From Rhodococcus globerulus NBRC 14531 (GTDB lineage Bacteria > Actinomycetota > Actinomycetes > Mycobacteriales > Mycobacteriaceae), in the NCBI RefSeq assembly GCF_001894805.1, contig NZ_BCWX01000011.1:42245-106244 (forward strand): a DNA stretch of 64,000 nucleotides, in the 5' to 3' direction. The translations under genes were made by a program, and so were the position numbers. The notes beneath the pieces were generated by a model. The model ran no database searches. It saw only the letters and a list, made by a program, of their open reading frames with translations, and had not been told where the DNA came from. Shown here piece after piece: positions 17,257 to 25,973 of the stretch (its first letter is position 1; each line of letters begins with the position of its first letter).

Positions 17257-17726
17257 GCGATTTCCTCCGCATTCTTTGGTGCGCTTACGTTTTCGGAGGC
17301 ACTGGTGCGTCCCGGCTCGCTTGCGACTGCGGTGCGAAGTGCGAGGAAGAAGACGACGAAGGCGACGGTCAGTAAGACATGACCGATACCGGCAATTCCC
17401 GAGATGGCGGCCGACGCGTCCTTGTCGAAGACCTGCATGGTCCCGTGGACGAGCTGCATCGCGACAGTGAGGAGCAGGCCGGCGTGGAAGGTGACGGTGA
17501 ACCACCGGTAGAGGGGGCTCGTCGAAAGCACGAACAGGCGCTCGAAGATCGCGACGATCAGCAGGAACAGCACCCCGAGGACCAGAAGGTGGGTGTGCAC
17601 GATGGACAGTTGAGTCGGACCGTCGAAGTCCTGGGCTTTGGTCAGCTCCCGGTAGTACAGGCCCGACGCAAGACCCGCGACGGCGTACCCGAACGCGGAA
17701 TTGACAAGTATCTTCACACCTTTCAT
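17253..17726 (-). CDS. DUF2871-family membrane protein
   Basis: 157 residues with four hydrophobic segments and histidines in or near the membrane (SIVHTHLLVLGVLFLLI, FHAGLLLTVAMQLVHG, GIGHVLLTVAFVVFFLAL). The opening FGYAVAGLASGLYYRELTK and the THLLxLG motif match DUF2871. The spaced membrane histidines hint at haem or metal binding, but this is an inference. ATG 17726 was preferred over the longer frame. It is first in the overlapping run DUF2871-DUF3817-MMPL. Confidence 0.8.
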   Translation of the reverse strand: MKGVKILVNSAFGYAVAGLASGLYYRELTKAQDFDGPTQLSIVHTHLLVLGVLFLLIVAIFERLFVLSTSPLYRWFTVTFHAGLLLTVAMQLVHGTMQVFDKDASAAISGIAGIGHVLLTVAFVVFFLALRTAVASEPGRTSASENVSAPKNAEEIA

Positions 17727-18325
17727 CCCACAGGAATTTTGGCCCCGGCACATCGGAAGAACGGTGAACTTCGTCTACGACTTTGGATAGAGACAGCGCG
17801 TCGCTGCAAGGGGTGAGCCAACTTGCCCGGCGAGGCCCAGCGACCGACAAAACGACCCGACCGTCACGCTGAACGGTAGTGCTATAGACGGGGCTGCCTG
17901 TAAGTGTTGATAGCGGCTTGCCTGGGCCGGCTGACAGGATCGGTATCGTCGCCGCAACATATGTGACTCAAGGACTGCTTTGCCTCTCGGAGTGCACTGG
18001 GTGGGGGATTGTCCATCGATTGCGGCGGCGACGCCAGGCTCTGACTTAGTTTCGGTGGCTTGATGAGAAGCCTGCACAACCCCGTCGCAGCAGGGTGCGG
18101 CATCACCCCGCAGACTCCGCTTCGCTCCTCCATTCACTCGATCACTAGCCGGCAGAGACCGATCTCGTGCTGTCACGGTCCTGAAAAACCAGCGAGAAAT
18201 CCGAATACGTTGGTTGACGCCAGTGTGGCACTGACCAATTCGAGGAGTGTCTGCCAGCAATGTCAGGCGAGGCAGTCCCTGGGGAGTTTCGGTTGTCTCC
18301 GAGACAGTGGTTGGATCGGCAGAAT
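17727..18325. other. Non-coding or unrecognised stretch
   Basis: Open frames here do not resemble any family I know, and all overlap each other on both strands. No hairpin with a U-run, no long repeat and no IS terminus was seen. It presumably holds the promoter of the DUF2871-MMPL operon at its left end. It also contains the 3' flank of ccsB at its right end. Confidence 0.4.
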
Positions 18326-19291
18326 TCAGCTAAGTCCCGCGTAGGAGTGCAAGCCGGAGACGACCATGTTGATGATGAAGAGATTGAGCAGCATCGCAAC
18401 GAAACCGGCGATGTTGATCCAGGCGGCCTTCGTCTCGCGCCACCCGGACGTTGCCCTCGCGTGCAGGTAGGCCGCGTAGATCACCCAGGCGATGAAGGAC
18501 ATCGTCTCCTTCGGATCCCAACCCCAGAAGCGTCCCCACGCAGCTTCCGCCCAGATGGCACCGAGGATTACGCCTGCGCCGAACAGCGGAAACGCGATGA
18601 TCGTGCTCTTGTATGCCAAGCGGTCGAGCGTCTGGGCGTCCGGCAGTCGCTCTGCGATCCGGCCGCCGATGCTCGTGCCTTCGTCACCGGGTGGGAACTT
18701 CAGTCGCAGCAGGAACAGGAGGCTGGCGATACCGCCGATGATGAAGATGCCGGAGCCGACGCTGACGATCGTCACGTGAATCGGAAGCCAGTACGAGCGC
18801 AGCGCCGGAACCACGGGAGCCGCGTCGGCGTAAAGAATCGTGCCGGCGAGGAAGATCAGAATCAGAACGGGAACAAGCAGGAAGACCCACATCGGACGGG
18901 ACGCCGGCTTGATCAACAGGACGTGCCCGACCAGCAACGACGCCGCACACGCCATCGCCACGAATTCGTACATGTTGCCGAGCGGGAATCGTTCGGTCGC
19001 AAACCCACGGAGAACGATCGACGCGATGATCAGTACCGTTCCGACGACCAGGACAGCTCGGCCCATTCCGCCGAATCGCTCCGACAGCGACTTGCTCGGA
19101 GTCTCCTCGACCCTGCCAGGCACGGACGCGTCGACACCGCCGGCGGAGACCAGTTCCTTGTCCTGAACCGCCTTGGCTCTGGCCGACGCGTACTGCACGA
19201 TGAGCAGTACAAATGCCAGCACGAGCACGGTGAAGGCGGACTTGAAGGCCCAGTCGCTGTACTGCGCGAGTGTCTCGTTGGTTGTCATCAT
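18326..19291 (-). CDS. ccsB: Cytochrome c biogenesis protein CcsB (ResC-like), orphan copy
   Basis: 321-residue polytopic membrane protein of system II cytochrome c maturation, which exports haem and attaches it with its ResB/CcsA partner. The diagnostic tryptophan-rich segment WGRFWGWDPKETMSFIAWVIYAAYLHAR is present near the C terminus, with conserved membrane histidines before and after it (SYWLPIHVTIVSVG, YAAYLHAR). In actinobacterial chromosomes ccsB normally follows resA, ccdA and resB. Here it stands alone between a membrane-protein operon and an MFS pump. It is full length, so it may be a functional second copy. Confidence 0.9.
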   Translation of the reverse strand: MMTTNETLAQYSDWAFKSAFTVLVLAFVLLIVQYASARAKAVQDKELVSAGGVDASVPGRVEETPSKSLSERFGGMGRAVLVVGTVLIIASIVLRGFATERFPLGNMYEFVAMACAASLLVGHVLLIKPASRPMWVFLLVPVLILIFLAGTILYADAAPVVPALRSYWLPIHVTIVSVGSGIFIIGGIASLLFLLRLKFPPGDEGTSIGGRIAERLPDAQTLDRLAYKSTIIAFPLFGAGVILGAIWAEAAWGRFWGWDPKETMSFIAWVIYAAYLHARATSGWRETKAAWINIAGFVAMLLNLFIINMVVSGLHSYAGLS

Positions 19292-19453
19292 ACGTTCTCC
19301 TGCGTGTGCGGTTCAGTCACCGCGGGTGGTCGGATTGCTATCCAGCAAACGGTCGGCGAGGGTGGACTCTGTCGATTCTTTGCTTGTGACGAGACGGACT
19401 ACTTCCGGTGGTATATCTCCACCACCGAGCAGGAACGGTCTCATCAAGTGGGG

Positions 19454-21109
19454 TCAGGCGTGGGCGCCGGTGGGGTCGGCTAGCGGCTCATCTTCGCCCG
19501 TCGAGTCATCTGTCGAGCTCTCCCGGCGTGAAACCTGCAGTACCCGCAGCGAGGCGACTAGTCCGAGAATGAGGAACGCGAGCGCGGCGAACATCGCCCA
19601 TTGAGTGGCTGAGGCGAAGGCCTCGGACAACTGATGGATGACCTCGTCGGGGCCATGACTCTCGCGTAAGCCGGCGATCGCACCGCCCGCCGATTCTCGG
19701 GTGGCGTCGGTGAAGTTCTCCGCTGGACCCTCGATACTGCCGAGGTAGTGGGCCAGCCCGATCGACAGGACCGCGCCGACGACTGCGGAGCCGAGCGCCG
19801 AGCCGATCTGTCGAACGGTGCTCTGCGTGGCGGAGCCCTGCCCGGACAGGTCTACCGGTATATCGGACAGCACCGTGCTGGTAAGTTGCGCGGACGCCAG
19901 GCCGAGGCCGACACCGTAGATCACGAGCACTGCGCCGACCGTGACAGGGGAGACGTCCGCGCTGATGACGAGAACGAGTGTCAGCACGCCGATGATCTCG
20001 AGGACGACGCCGACGACGACTGTGCCGGCAGCACCGATCGCAGCCGCCAGGTGACGGGCCATGGTGCCGGAGAGAAAGGCGCCGGCTGCCATCGTTGCCA
20101 GCACGAAGCCGGCACCGAGGGTGCTCAGGCCGATGGCATTGATCAGGAACAGCGGCAGCGCGAAGATCAGGCCGAACTCGCCGACTGCGATCATCATCGC
20201 GGCGATGTTCCCCCAGCTGAAGGTGGGGGTGTAGAACATGTGCAGGTCTAGAAGTGCGGACCGATTGACTCTGGCACGGTGGCGTTCCCAGAACACGAAC
20301 AGCGTCAACACTACGGTGGCCACGAGTAGCAGGATCGGCACGATCGAGAGGGGCATGTCCGCAGACCACGTCATACCGAAGAGGCTCAAGTCTTTGAGTG
20401 GCTTCCACCAGCCGAGGGTGCTTCCCTCGATGATCGCGAAGACGAGTGCGCCGAAGCCGATCGCACTGAGCAATAGCCCATCCGCGTCGAAGCCGGGGCG
20501 GGTGTCGCCGGAGCGGGTCTCGGGGATCACAACCAGTGCTGCGACTATCAGGACAAGGCCGATGGGGATGTTGACGTAGAAGATCCATTGCCAGCTGAAC
20601 GAGCTGGTAAGCCAGCCGCCGAGCAGCGGGCCGAGTGCGGCGGCGCCGGCCATGACCGCCCCCCAGACACCGAATGCGGCGGCCCGGTCCTTGCCGCGGA
20701 AGGTCGCGTTGACTGTCGAGAGGGTGGACGGGAGGATGCACGCGCCACCGACGCCTTGGAGTGCGCGCGCGGAGATGAGCATCTCGGCGCTTCCGGACTT
20801 GGCCGCCCAGAGGCTGCCGGCGAGGAACAGAGCGATGCCGACGAGGAAAATATTGCGTCGGCCCAGGCGATCGCCGAGGTTGCCAGTGGTCAGCAGCAGC
20901 GCGGCGAACACGATCGCGTAGAGCGAGTTCACCCACTGTGCGTCGGTAATGTTCAGGTGCAGGTCGTCGATGATTGTCGGGAGGGCGACGGCCACAATGG
21001 TGCCGTCCATGACGATCATCGCCAGGCCAAGCGCGAGTACGACGAGGCTCCACCACTTGGATATGCGTAAGGCAGGAGAGAGCGCTGCGGCCGATGCGTT
21101 TTCCGTCAC
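19454..21109 (-). CDS. DHA2-family MFS drug exporter (EmrB/QacA type, 14 TM)
   Basis: 551 residues. Signature segments of DHA2 pumps are clear: VMDGTIVAVALPTIIDDL in TM1, GNLGDRLGRRNIFLVG (motif A), SARALQGVGGACILPSTLSTV and the antiporter motif C-like GPLLGGWLTSSFSWQWIFYVNIPIG. The C-terminal tail is acidic and cytoplasmic. Start ATG 21109. It likely exports toxic organics with proton antiport. It lies downstream of the aromatic catabolic operon but is separated from it by a strong hairpin, so it is probably transcribed independently. No adjacent TetR/MarR regulator was found. Confidence 0.88.
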   Translation of the reverse strand: MTENASAAALSPALRISKWWSLVVLALGLAMIVMDGTIVAVALPTIIDDLHLNITDAQWVNSLYAIVFAALLLTTGNLGDRLGRRNIFLVGIALFLAGSLWAAKSGSAEMLISARALQGVGGACILPSTLSTVNATFRGKDRAAAFGVWGAVMAGAAALGPLLGGWLTSSFSWQWIFYVNIPIGLVLIVAALVVIPETRSGDTRPGFDADGLLLSAIGFGALVFAIIEGSTLGWWKPLKDLSLFGMTWSADMPLSIVPILLLVATVVLTLFVFWERHRARVNRSALLDLHMFYTPTFSWGNIAAMMIAVGEFGLIFALPLFLINAIGLSTLGAGFVLATMAAGAFLSGTMARHLAAAIGAAGTVVVGVVLEIIGVLTLVLVISADVSPVTVGAVLVIYGVGLGLASAQLTSTVLSDIPVDLSGQGSATQSTVRQIGSALGSAVVGAVLSIGLAHYLGSIEGPAENFTDATRESAGGAIAGLRESHGPDEVIHQLSEAFASATQWAMFAALAFLILGLVASLRVLQVSRRESSTDDSTGEDEPLADPTGAHA

Positions 21110-21357
21110 GGGGTGACCCTACGGTTCGCAGCGGGCAGTGCGCATCAATCGAAAGTCGTACTGTTGACGGCCAGGTGGGTTTGGTGTCGGACGGAATTTC
21201 GGGGCACGGCTCGTGGACCGAAGCGTCTACAGAAGTGCGGAAACGAAATCGGGCAACTGGTGCGCCGGTTTGGCTTGCCGATGGGCTACACAATTTTATC
21301 GCGCCGGTGTGTGCGATCACGGAAGTCGAAGGAAGGCTGGATCAAGTACTGTCCCGA

Positions 21358-21391
21358 TTCGGCCGGTCGATATCTACATCGACCGGCCGAA
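21358..21391. terminator. 14-bp-stem hairpin ending the aromatic catabolic operon
   Basis: The arms 21358-21371 and 21378-21391 (TTCGGCCGGTCGAT and its exact complement) enclose a 6-nt loop. It begins 6 bp after the stop of the FAD monooxygenase gene on the minus strand. No U-tract follows, as is common for actinobacterial terminators. It separates the operon from the MFS pump gene. Confidence 0.65.
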
Positions 21392-21396
21392 CGCTG

Positions 21397-22965
21397 TTAT
21401 CGGCGCTTGTCAGCGTGCTCAGCGCAGTGTGCCGCCGCCTCCGAAGAAGGCGACGAGTCCGATCGCGGCACTGATTCCGCTGTGATGCCATGGCGCCGAA
21501 TCAACTTTCGAGTCGACCGCTGATAGGAGGCTGGCCTCGCGGGCAGGAACCACTGCGTCAGTCGTGTCAGCGGTCCCACATTCGCATCGATTTCGTCGAG
21601 CACCTCGTCGATCTGCCGCAACGAGAACGGGATGATGTTGGTCCCGCGGGCCGGCTTGCCTTCGCTCCGCTCGATCATCCAGTCCAGCCGGGTCCGAACG
21701 AAATCACGCCGATCCGCAAGTGGCGGCAACTGAGTGCCTCCAAGCATGTGGTCGGCAGACCATAGCGCCGCAGCCTCGGCACTGAGGGGACTGAACAGCG
21801 ACGAGCCATAGCCCACGAAGTAGAGGTTCGGCACATCGAGCGGCAATATTTGCCGATAGAGCTCGAAGTTGCCGTCCACGTCTGTCAGCCGTGTCTGCAG
21901 ACCGTCGGTTAGGAATGGCACTCTCTGCCGAAATCCTGTGGCGCACACGATAATGTCTGCGGCAACCACGGAGCCGTCGCTAAGTTCGGCGACCGGCTTA
22001 CCGTCCTTCTCGTGCAGCGAAGCGATGGTTGTTCCTCGCCGGACTCGAATCGTGCCGTCAGTCACCTTCTCATAGAACTGTTCCGTCGCGAGGCTCACCG
22101 CGTGCCGTACTATCCGCTCGAATGACCCCTCGGGAACCAATCCGACGCGATCGAGAAGGAGTTGTCGCTGCGTGATCGCCTGGACGGCACTAAGCAGACC
22201 GTTGCGCAGGAACCTGCCCGGGCCAGTGAGAAACCTGCCGAATCCGCACTGTTCGATGTGCTCGAACATCCCCTCGCTAAGTCGAGTGAGAAGGATGTAC
22301 TTGTAGTTCAGCGTATTTCCCAGCTTTCGGGGCATCTTCCACGTGACCTCGCGTGCCACCACCGTCATGGAGGACGTGACCTCACTCAGGGCCTCCGCGA
22401 CGTCACATGCAGACTTTCCGTACCCCACGACCAGGACATCCTTGCCGGCCGCGTCCTCGAGATGGTGGAAGTCGGAGGCTGCGCACAGCCGACCCCCTGC
22501 CACCTCATACTCCGTCACACCTGGATATGGGGGAACGAACGGTTCGCAGAAGATACCGTTCGCGATCACGAGGCGGTCGTACTGCTGCTCCGCGACCCGG
22601 CCGGTATCGACCTCGCAGGTCCTCACCGACCAGGTCCCGGAGTCCTCGTCCTGCGTCGCCGACGTCACCTCTGTGCCCAGACGCAGGTGCGGGCGTAGCC
22701 CGAAGCACTCGGCGTACCCGTCGAGATACCTCTGCACCTGCTCCCCCGTAGGCCACTCGGGGTAGTCCCGCGGCATCGGATAGTCGGAGAAGGCATAGGT
22801 GCCCTTGTTGTTCTGGGTCGTCACCCCCGGATAGCGACGCGTTACACTCCACACACCGCCGACATCCGGGGCTCGGTCGAACACGGTGACATCGAACCCG
22901 AACTGTTTCAGCACCTTTGCCGAGGACAAGCCGGCGACACCTGCTCCGATAATCGCAACCCTCAC
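21397..22965 (-). CDS. FAD-dependent monooxygenase (FMO/CzcO-like)
   Basis: 522 residues from the GTG at 22965. The FAD-binding segment VAIIGAGVAGLSSAKVLKQFG starts at residue 3 and the NADPH-type second Rossmann motif VLVVGYGKSACDVAEAL follows the FHHLED segment, which occupies the place of the FMO fingerprint. The later segment IIVCATGFRQRVPFL is the typical ATGY/F motif. Such enzymes insert one oxygen at a heteroatom, carbonyl or ring carbon. It is the last gene of the eight-gene Rieske operon, 55 bp after the alpha/beta hydrolase. The start is set by the flavin motif; the longer frame runs back into the hydrolase gene. Confidence 0.82.
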   Translation of the reverse strand: MRVAIIGAGVAGLSSAKVLKQFGFDVTVFDRAPDVGGVWSVTRRYPGVTTQNNKGTYAFSDYPMPRDYPEWPTGEQVQRYLDGYAECFGLRPHLRLGTEVTSATQDEDSGTWSVRTCEVDTGRVAEQQYDRLVIANGIFCEPFVPPYPGVTEYEVAGGRLCAASDFHHLEDAAGKDVLVVGYGKSACDVAEALSEVTSSMTVVAREVTWKMPRKLGNTLNYKYILLTRLSEGMFEHIEQCGFGRFLTGPGRFLRNGLLSAVQAITQRQLLLDRVGLVPEGSFERIVRHAVSLATEQFYEKVTDGTIRVRRGTTIASLHEKDGKPVAELSDGSVVAADIIVCATGFRQRVPFLTDGLQTRLTDVDGNFELYRQILPLDVPNLYFVGYGSSLFSPLSAEAAALWSADHMLGGTQLPPLADRRDFVRTRLDWMIERSEGKPARGTNIIPFSLRQIDEVLDEIDANVGPLTRLTQWFLPARPASYQRSTRKLIRRHGITAESVPRSDSSPSSEAAAHCAEHADKRR

Positions 22966-23020
22966 CGGACCACACCGCCCTCGACGACCACCGGTCGCGG
23001 GAACTCGGCTCGCCGCGGAC

Positions 23021-23878
23021 TCACGCCGATGCCTCCTCAAGCTCGAGCGCCTCACCGAGGAACTGCCCCACCAGCTGCTGGAAGCGGGACGCATGCTCGA
23101 TCTGCGTCCAGTGTCCACACTTCCCGAACACGTGTAACTGCGCGTTGGGGATCGTCTCGAACATGCGCCGGGACGCAGCCACCGGCACCACCCGGTCCTC
23201 ACGACCGTGGAGGATGAGCACCTCATGCTCGATCTTCGCCAACTCGGTGTCGGGCACGATCTGCGCATCGAGCCACCGCTGCCGCGGCGGCGGGAACACC
23301 TTCTCGAACGCTTCCTGCGCCCCCGGCCGCAGCGTCGCCCGGTAGCGCAACTCGGCGAGTTCATCGGTCACCAGTGCCCTGTCGTACGCCATGATGTCCA
23401 TGATCTTCTTCATGTTCTCCACCGACGGGGTATAGCCCCATAGCGCGTCGAGCTCGGGCGTGAAGTCGAACTTCACGCCGCCCGCGCCCATCAGGACGAT
23501 TCGGCCGAGCCGATCCGGGTGCCGAGTCGCCAGGTGCAGCGCCAACCCGCCACCGAAAGAGTTCCCGACCACGTGCACCTTCGGGATGTCGAGCCCGTCG
23601 AGCAGCGCCAGGATCTGGTCGATCCAGGTGTCGAAGATTTCGAACTGCGCGGGTTCGGGTAGCGAGGTGTAGCCGAATCCCACCAGGTCCGGCGCGATCA
23701 CTCGAAAGTTCTGTGCCAGAACCGGAATCAGGCCACGCCAGTTGGCCCAGGCTGAGACTCCGGCCCCGGATCCGTGCAACAGGAGTATGGGAGTGCCGGT
23801 CCCGACGTCGTGGTAGTTCGTGTCGAAGGATCCGGTGCGTAGGAGCTGGCCGATCTCCGGGTTGGATTCAGTAATCAT
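23021..23878 (-). CDS. Alpha/beta hydrolase of the meta-cleavage-product hydrolase type (BphD/HsaD-like)
   Basis: 285 residues. The N-terminal LLLHGSGAGVSAWANWRGLIPVLAQNFRVIAPDLVGFGYT pattern is characteristic of C-C bond hydrolases that split ring-cleavage products. The nucleophile is Ser107 in GNSFGGG; the acid and base are in HGREDRVVP and KCGHWTQIEH. It fits downstream of the extradiol dioxygenase encoded in the same operon, giving a dienoate and an acid or amide. Start ATG 23878, 2 bp after the upstream stop; a TTG two codons earlier is possible. Exact substrate unknown. Confidence 0.88.
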   Translation of the reverse strand: MITESNPEIGQLLRTGSFDTNYHDVGTGTPILLLHGSGAGVSAWANWRGLIPVLAQNFRVIAPDLVGFGYTSLPEPAQFEIFDTWIDQILALLDGLDIPKVHVVGNSFGGGLALHLATRHPDRLGRIVLMGAGGVKFDFTPELDALWGYTPSVENMKKIMDIMAYDRALVTDELAELRYRATLRPGAQEAFEKVFPPPRQRWLDAQIVPDTELAKIEHEVLILHGREDRVVPVAASRRMFETIPNAQLHVFGKCGHWTQIEHASRFQQLVGQFLGEALELEEASA

Positions 23879-23880
23879 TG

Positions 23881-24642
23881 TCAATCCTTGCTCGCGAATA
23901 CGGAGGCCACGGTCGAGAGGAGCTCGTCCTGTACACGCTCCGGGGACGGGTAGGCGCGTTTGCTGTGTGCCAGTCCGGTCTGCACCAGCAGTTCACACAG
24001 CTTGTAGGCGACGACTCCAGGGTTGAGGACCGGAACGTCGAGCACCGACGACAGATATGCGTGGCTCTGGTGCATCGTCGTCGAGCCGAGAATGATCACG
24101 TCCGCGCCGTCCTCCTCGACGGCGGCCCGCGCCTCCCGCTCGACCGCCGCGAACACGAACTCCTCTTTGCCGGCCAGCAACTCCGCCGCATCGGGCCGGA
24201 CACCGATGTCACGCACCGATGCCAGTCGTCCGGTGAGCCCGTTCTCGCGGGCTGCCTTGTGGTACAGCTCGTGCCACTCGGGCCACATCGTCACCACCGA
24301 GAAGCGCTTGCCCAGCAGGCATGCGAGCAACATGGTTGCCTGGCTGGGTGCGACAACCGGGATCGTCAGCCGAGAACGGAGTGCGGCCAACGCCGAATCG
24401 CTCATCGAGTTCACGCATACAGCCGCGTAGCCCTGTTCCTCGGCGCGGCATCCTGCATCGAGCACGAAGGCGTCCGCCAGTGTCGTCTCGTACGCACTGT
24501 CGAGCGTGCCACCGCCTGCGCGTGCCGACACGAACACGTTCTCGAAGTCGGGATGGACGAAATCACCGGAGAGCTGGGATGCGAAGGCATCCAGCGATTC
24601 CGGCGGGACCGGAACCGGAATGATGTTGAGTACGCGCTTCAT
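23881..24642 (-). CDS. Asp/Glu/hydantoin racemase-superfamily protein with one catalytic cysteine
   Basis: 253 residues. The fold is recognised from NIIPVPVP near the start, the first half-site AAVCVNSMSD with Cys76, VVAPSQATM, and the second half-site DVIILGSTTMHQSH. Racemases and maleate isomerases of this superfamily use two cysteines; here the second position is Ser187 (GSTTM). This makes simple racemisation unlikely and suggests isomerase, decarboxylase or lyase chemistry, as in arylmalonate-decarboxylase-like single-Cys members. The overlap with the M20 gene (ATGA) and position next to a ring-cleavage hydrolase imply action on a dicarboxylic or amide fragment. Confidence 0.8.
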   Translation of the reverse strand: MKRVLNIIPVPVPPESLDAFASQLSGDFVHPDFENVFVSARAGGGTLDSAYETTLADAFVLDAGCRAEEQGYAAVCVNSMSDSALAALRSRLTIPVVAPSQATMLLACLLGKRFSVVTMWPEWHELYHKAARENGLTGRLASVRDIGVRPDAAELLAGKEEFVFAAVEREARAAVEEDGADVIILGSTTMHQSHAYLSSVLDVPVLNPGVVAYKLCELLVQTGLAHSKRAYPSPERVQDELLSTVASVFASKD

Positions 24643-25973
24643 AGATCGAGTTCCTCTCGGGTACGGGTAAGGGTGTCTACGACGGCGTACGCGACGGCAC
24701 GCGTCGCCATCATGACGTCGGAGACCGAAGCGACGCCCATGCCGCCGAGCCCCTCGTTGAGTTCTTTCGGTGCGGTGGCCGGCGGCCACGGGTAACCGAT
24801 TCGCGCACAGGGAATTCCGAGTCTCCGAATGAGAGTGCCATCGGTCTGGCCGCCGAGCAGTGGCGTCGTCTCGTACGGCGAGCCCTCGACCTCCTCCCAA
24901 CCGCGCCGGCAAGATTGAATGATCCAGTTGTCGGGGTCGGTTGCGCCGCCGGGCAACGAACCGTACATCTCCCAGTCCATCTCGACCTCGGGATGTCTAT
25001 GGCGGACTGCGGAGATCATCTGCGCAAACTGGTGCCGGACGTCTCCCGGTGTAACCCGGGGGTTGACTCGGACATCGAGGTAGATTTCGGTGGTGGCCGA
25101 CGGGAATGCCGGCTTGTCCGGGCTCCCCGACCGTACCGCCGAGATCCAGCCCTCGGGGATGGTGGAGCCCGATGTGTTGTGCGCGGTGTATTCGGGCAGC
25201 CACCCCTCAATCTCCTGGATCACCGTCGCTGCCGGAACGATGGACGAGCGGAAACCCTCTGTGCCCCTGGAGATTCCCGCATATCCATACGTGCCACGCA
25301 CGGACACCTTGAACCAGCACATCCCCGGCTCCTCGGGGTACACGGCCCACCACGGCTTCAGTACAATCGCGTGGTCGGGGACCATGCCGTGCGTAAGCAT
25401 ATGGAACACACCGCTACTCATGCCGACGTGGTCTCGACCGCTCATCGTCACCGGCATGCCACCGCCGGCGAATCCGATCGCGAGGTCACCGATCAGTGGA
25501 AGATCCGCGTCGACAACGGCATGCATCACTTCGGTCAGACCGGCGACCATGCATTTCGGATTTGCGGCACCCAGCCCGACGACCAAGTCGCCGTCCACCT
25601 TGGCATCTGGAATCATGTCGGGACGCAACGACTTTCCTACCCACGGCACGTCCGACTCGGGATCGATGTGGGTATCGATCGGCGCGTACAGCAGCAACCG
25701 GCTCCCACCGCCCGTACCGGCAATCTCACCGATCGCATTTCCAGTGTGCTCGGAGATCGGCTGGTATCGGGCGTCGATACCGACCTGATCTCTCAGGTGG
25801 GTCGTCAGATACTCGGACGCAGCCCGCTCTCGGCCCGTCGGGCTGTGAATATCGATGAGATCGACCAGTAGGTCCCGGAACCGGTCCGGATCGAGCTTCC
25901 GGCAGACCTCCTCGTACATCTCCCTGCGTGTGTCGTCCAGCGGCAGTCGTACGGTTGGCGATGTCTCAGGCAC
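24639..25973 (-). CDS. M20-fold amidohydrolase/deacylase-like protein with degenerate active site
   Basis: 444 residues, alignable to M20 peptidases/deacylases by order of segments: LIDIHSPTGRERAASEYL, LLLYAPIDTHID, VVGLGAANPKCMVAGLTEVM, the dimerisation-domain-like VSVRGTYGYAGISRGTEGFRS, and GGQTDGTLIRRLGIPCARIGYP. The canonical metal-site residues look altered. The GAxDMKG aspartate is Asn (AANPKC), the catalytic Glu-Glu stretch reads GFAGGGMPV, and the C-terminal histidine region reads KELNEGLGG. It overlaps the amidase by 8 bp and the racemase-fold gene by 4 bp. It may be a specialised hydrolase with a different metal set or a non-hydrolytic member. Confidence 0.72.
   Translation of the reverse strand: MPETSPTVRLPLDDTRREMYEEVCRKLDPDRFRDLLVDLIDIHSPTGRERAASEYLTTHLRDQVGIDARYQPISEHTGNAIGEIAGTGGGSRLLLYAPIDTHIDPESDVPWVGKSLRPDMIPDAKVDGDLVVGLGAANPKCMVAGLTEVMHAVVDADLPLIGDLAIGFAGGGMPVTMSGRDHVGMSSGVFHMLTHGMVPDHAIVLKPWWAVYPEEPGMCWFKVSVRGTYGYAGISRGTEGFRSSIVPAATVIQEIEGWLPEYTAHNTSGSTIPEGWISAVRSGSPDKPAFPSATTEIYLDVRVNPRVTPGDVRHQFAQMISAVRHRHPEVEMDWEMYGSLPGGATDPDNWIIQSCRRGWEEVEGSPYETTPLLGGQTDGTLIRRLGIPCARIGYPWPPATAPKELNEGLGGMGVASVSDVMMATRAVAYAVVDTLTRTREELDL

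Noticed and set aside
19506..21320. 604-codon minus-strand frame longer than the MFS gene it overlaps.
   Set aside because: It is Arg-rich and out of phase with the clear DHA2 transporter; high GC content keeps shadow frames open.
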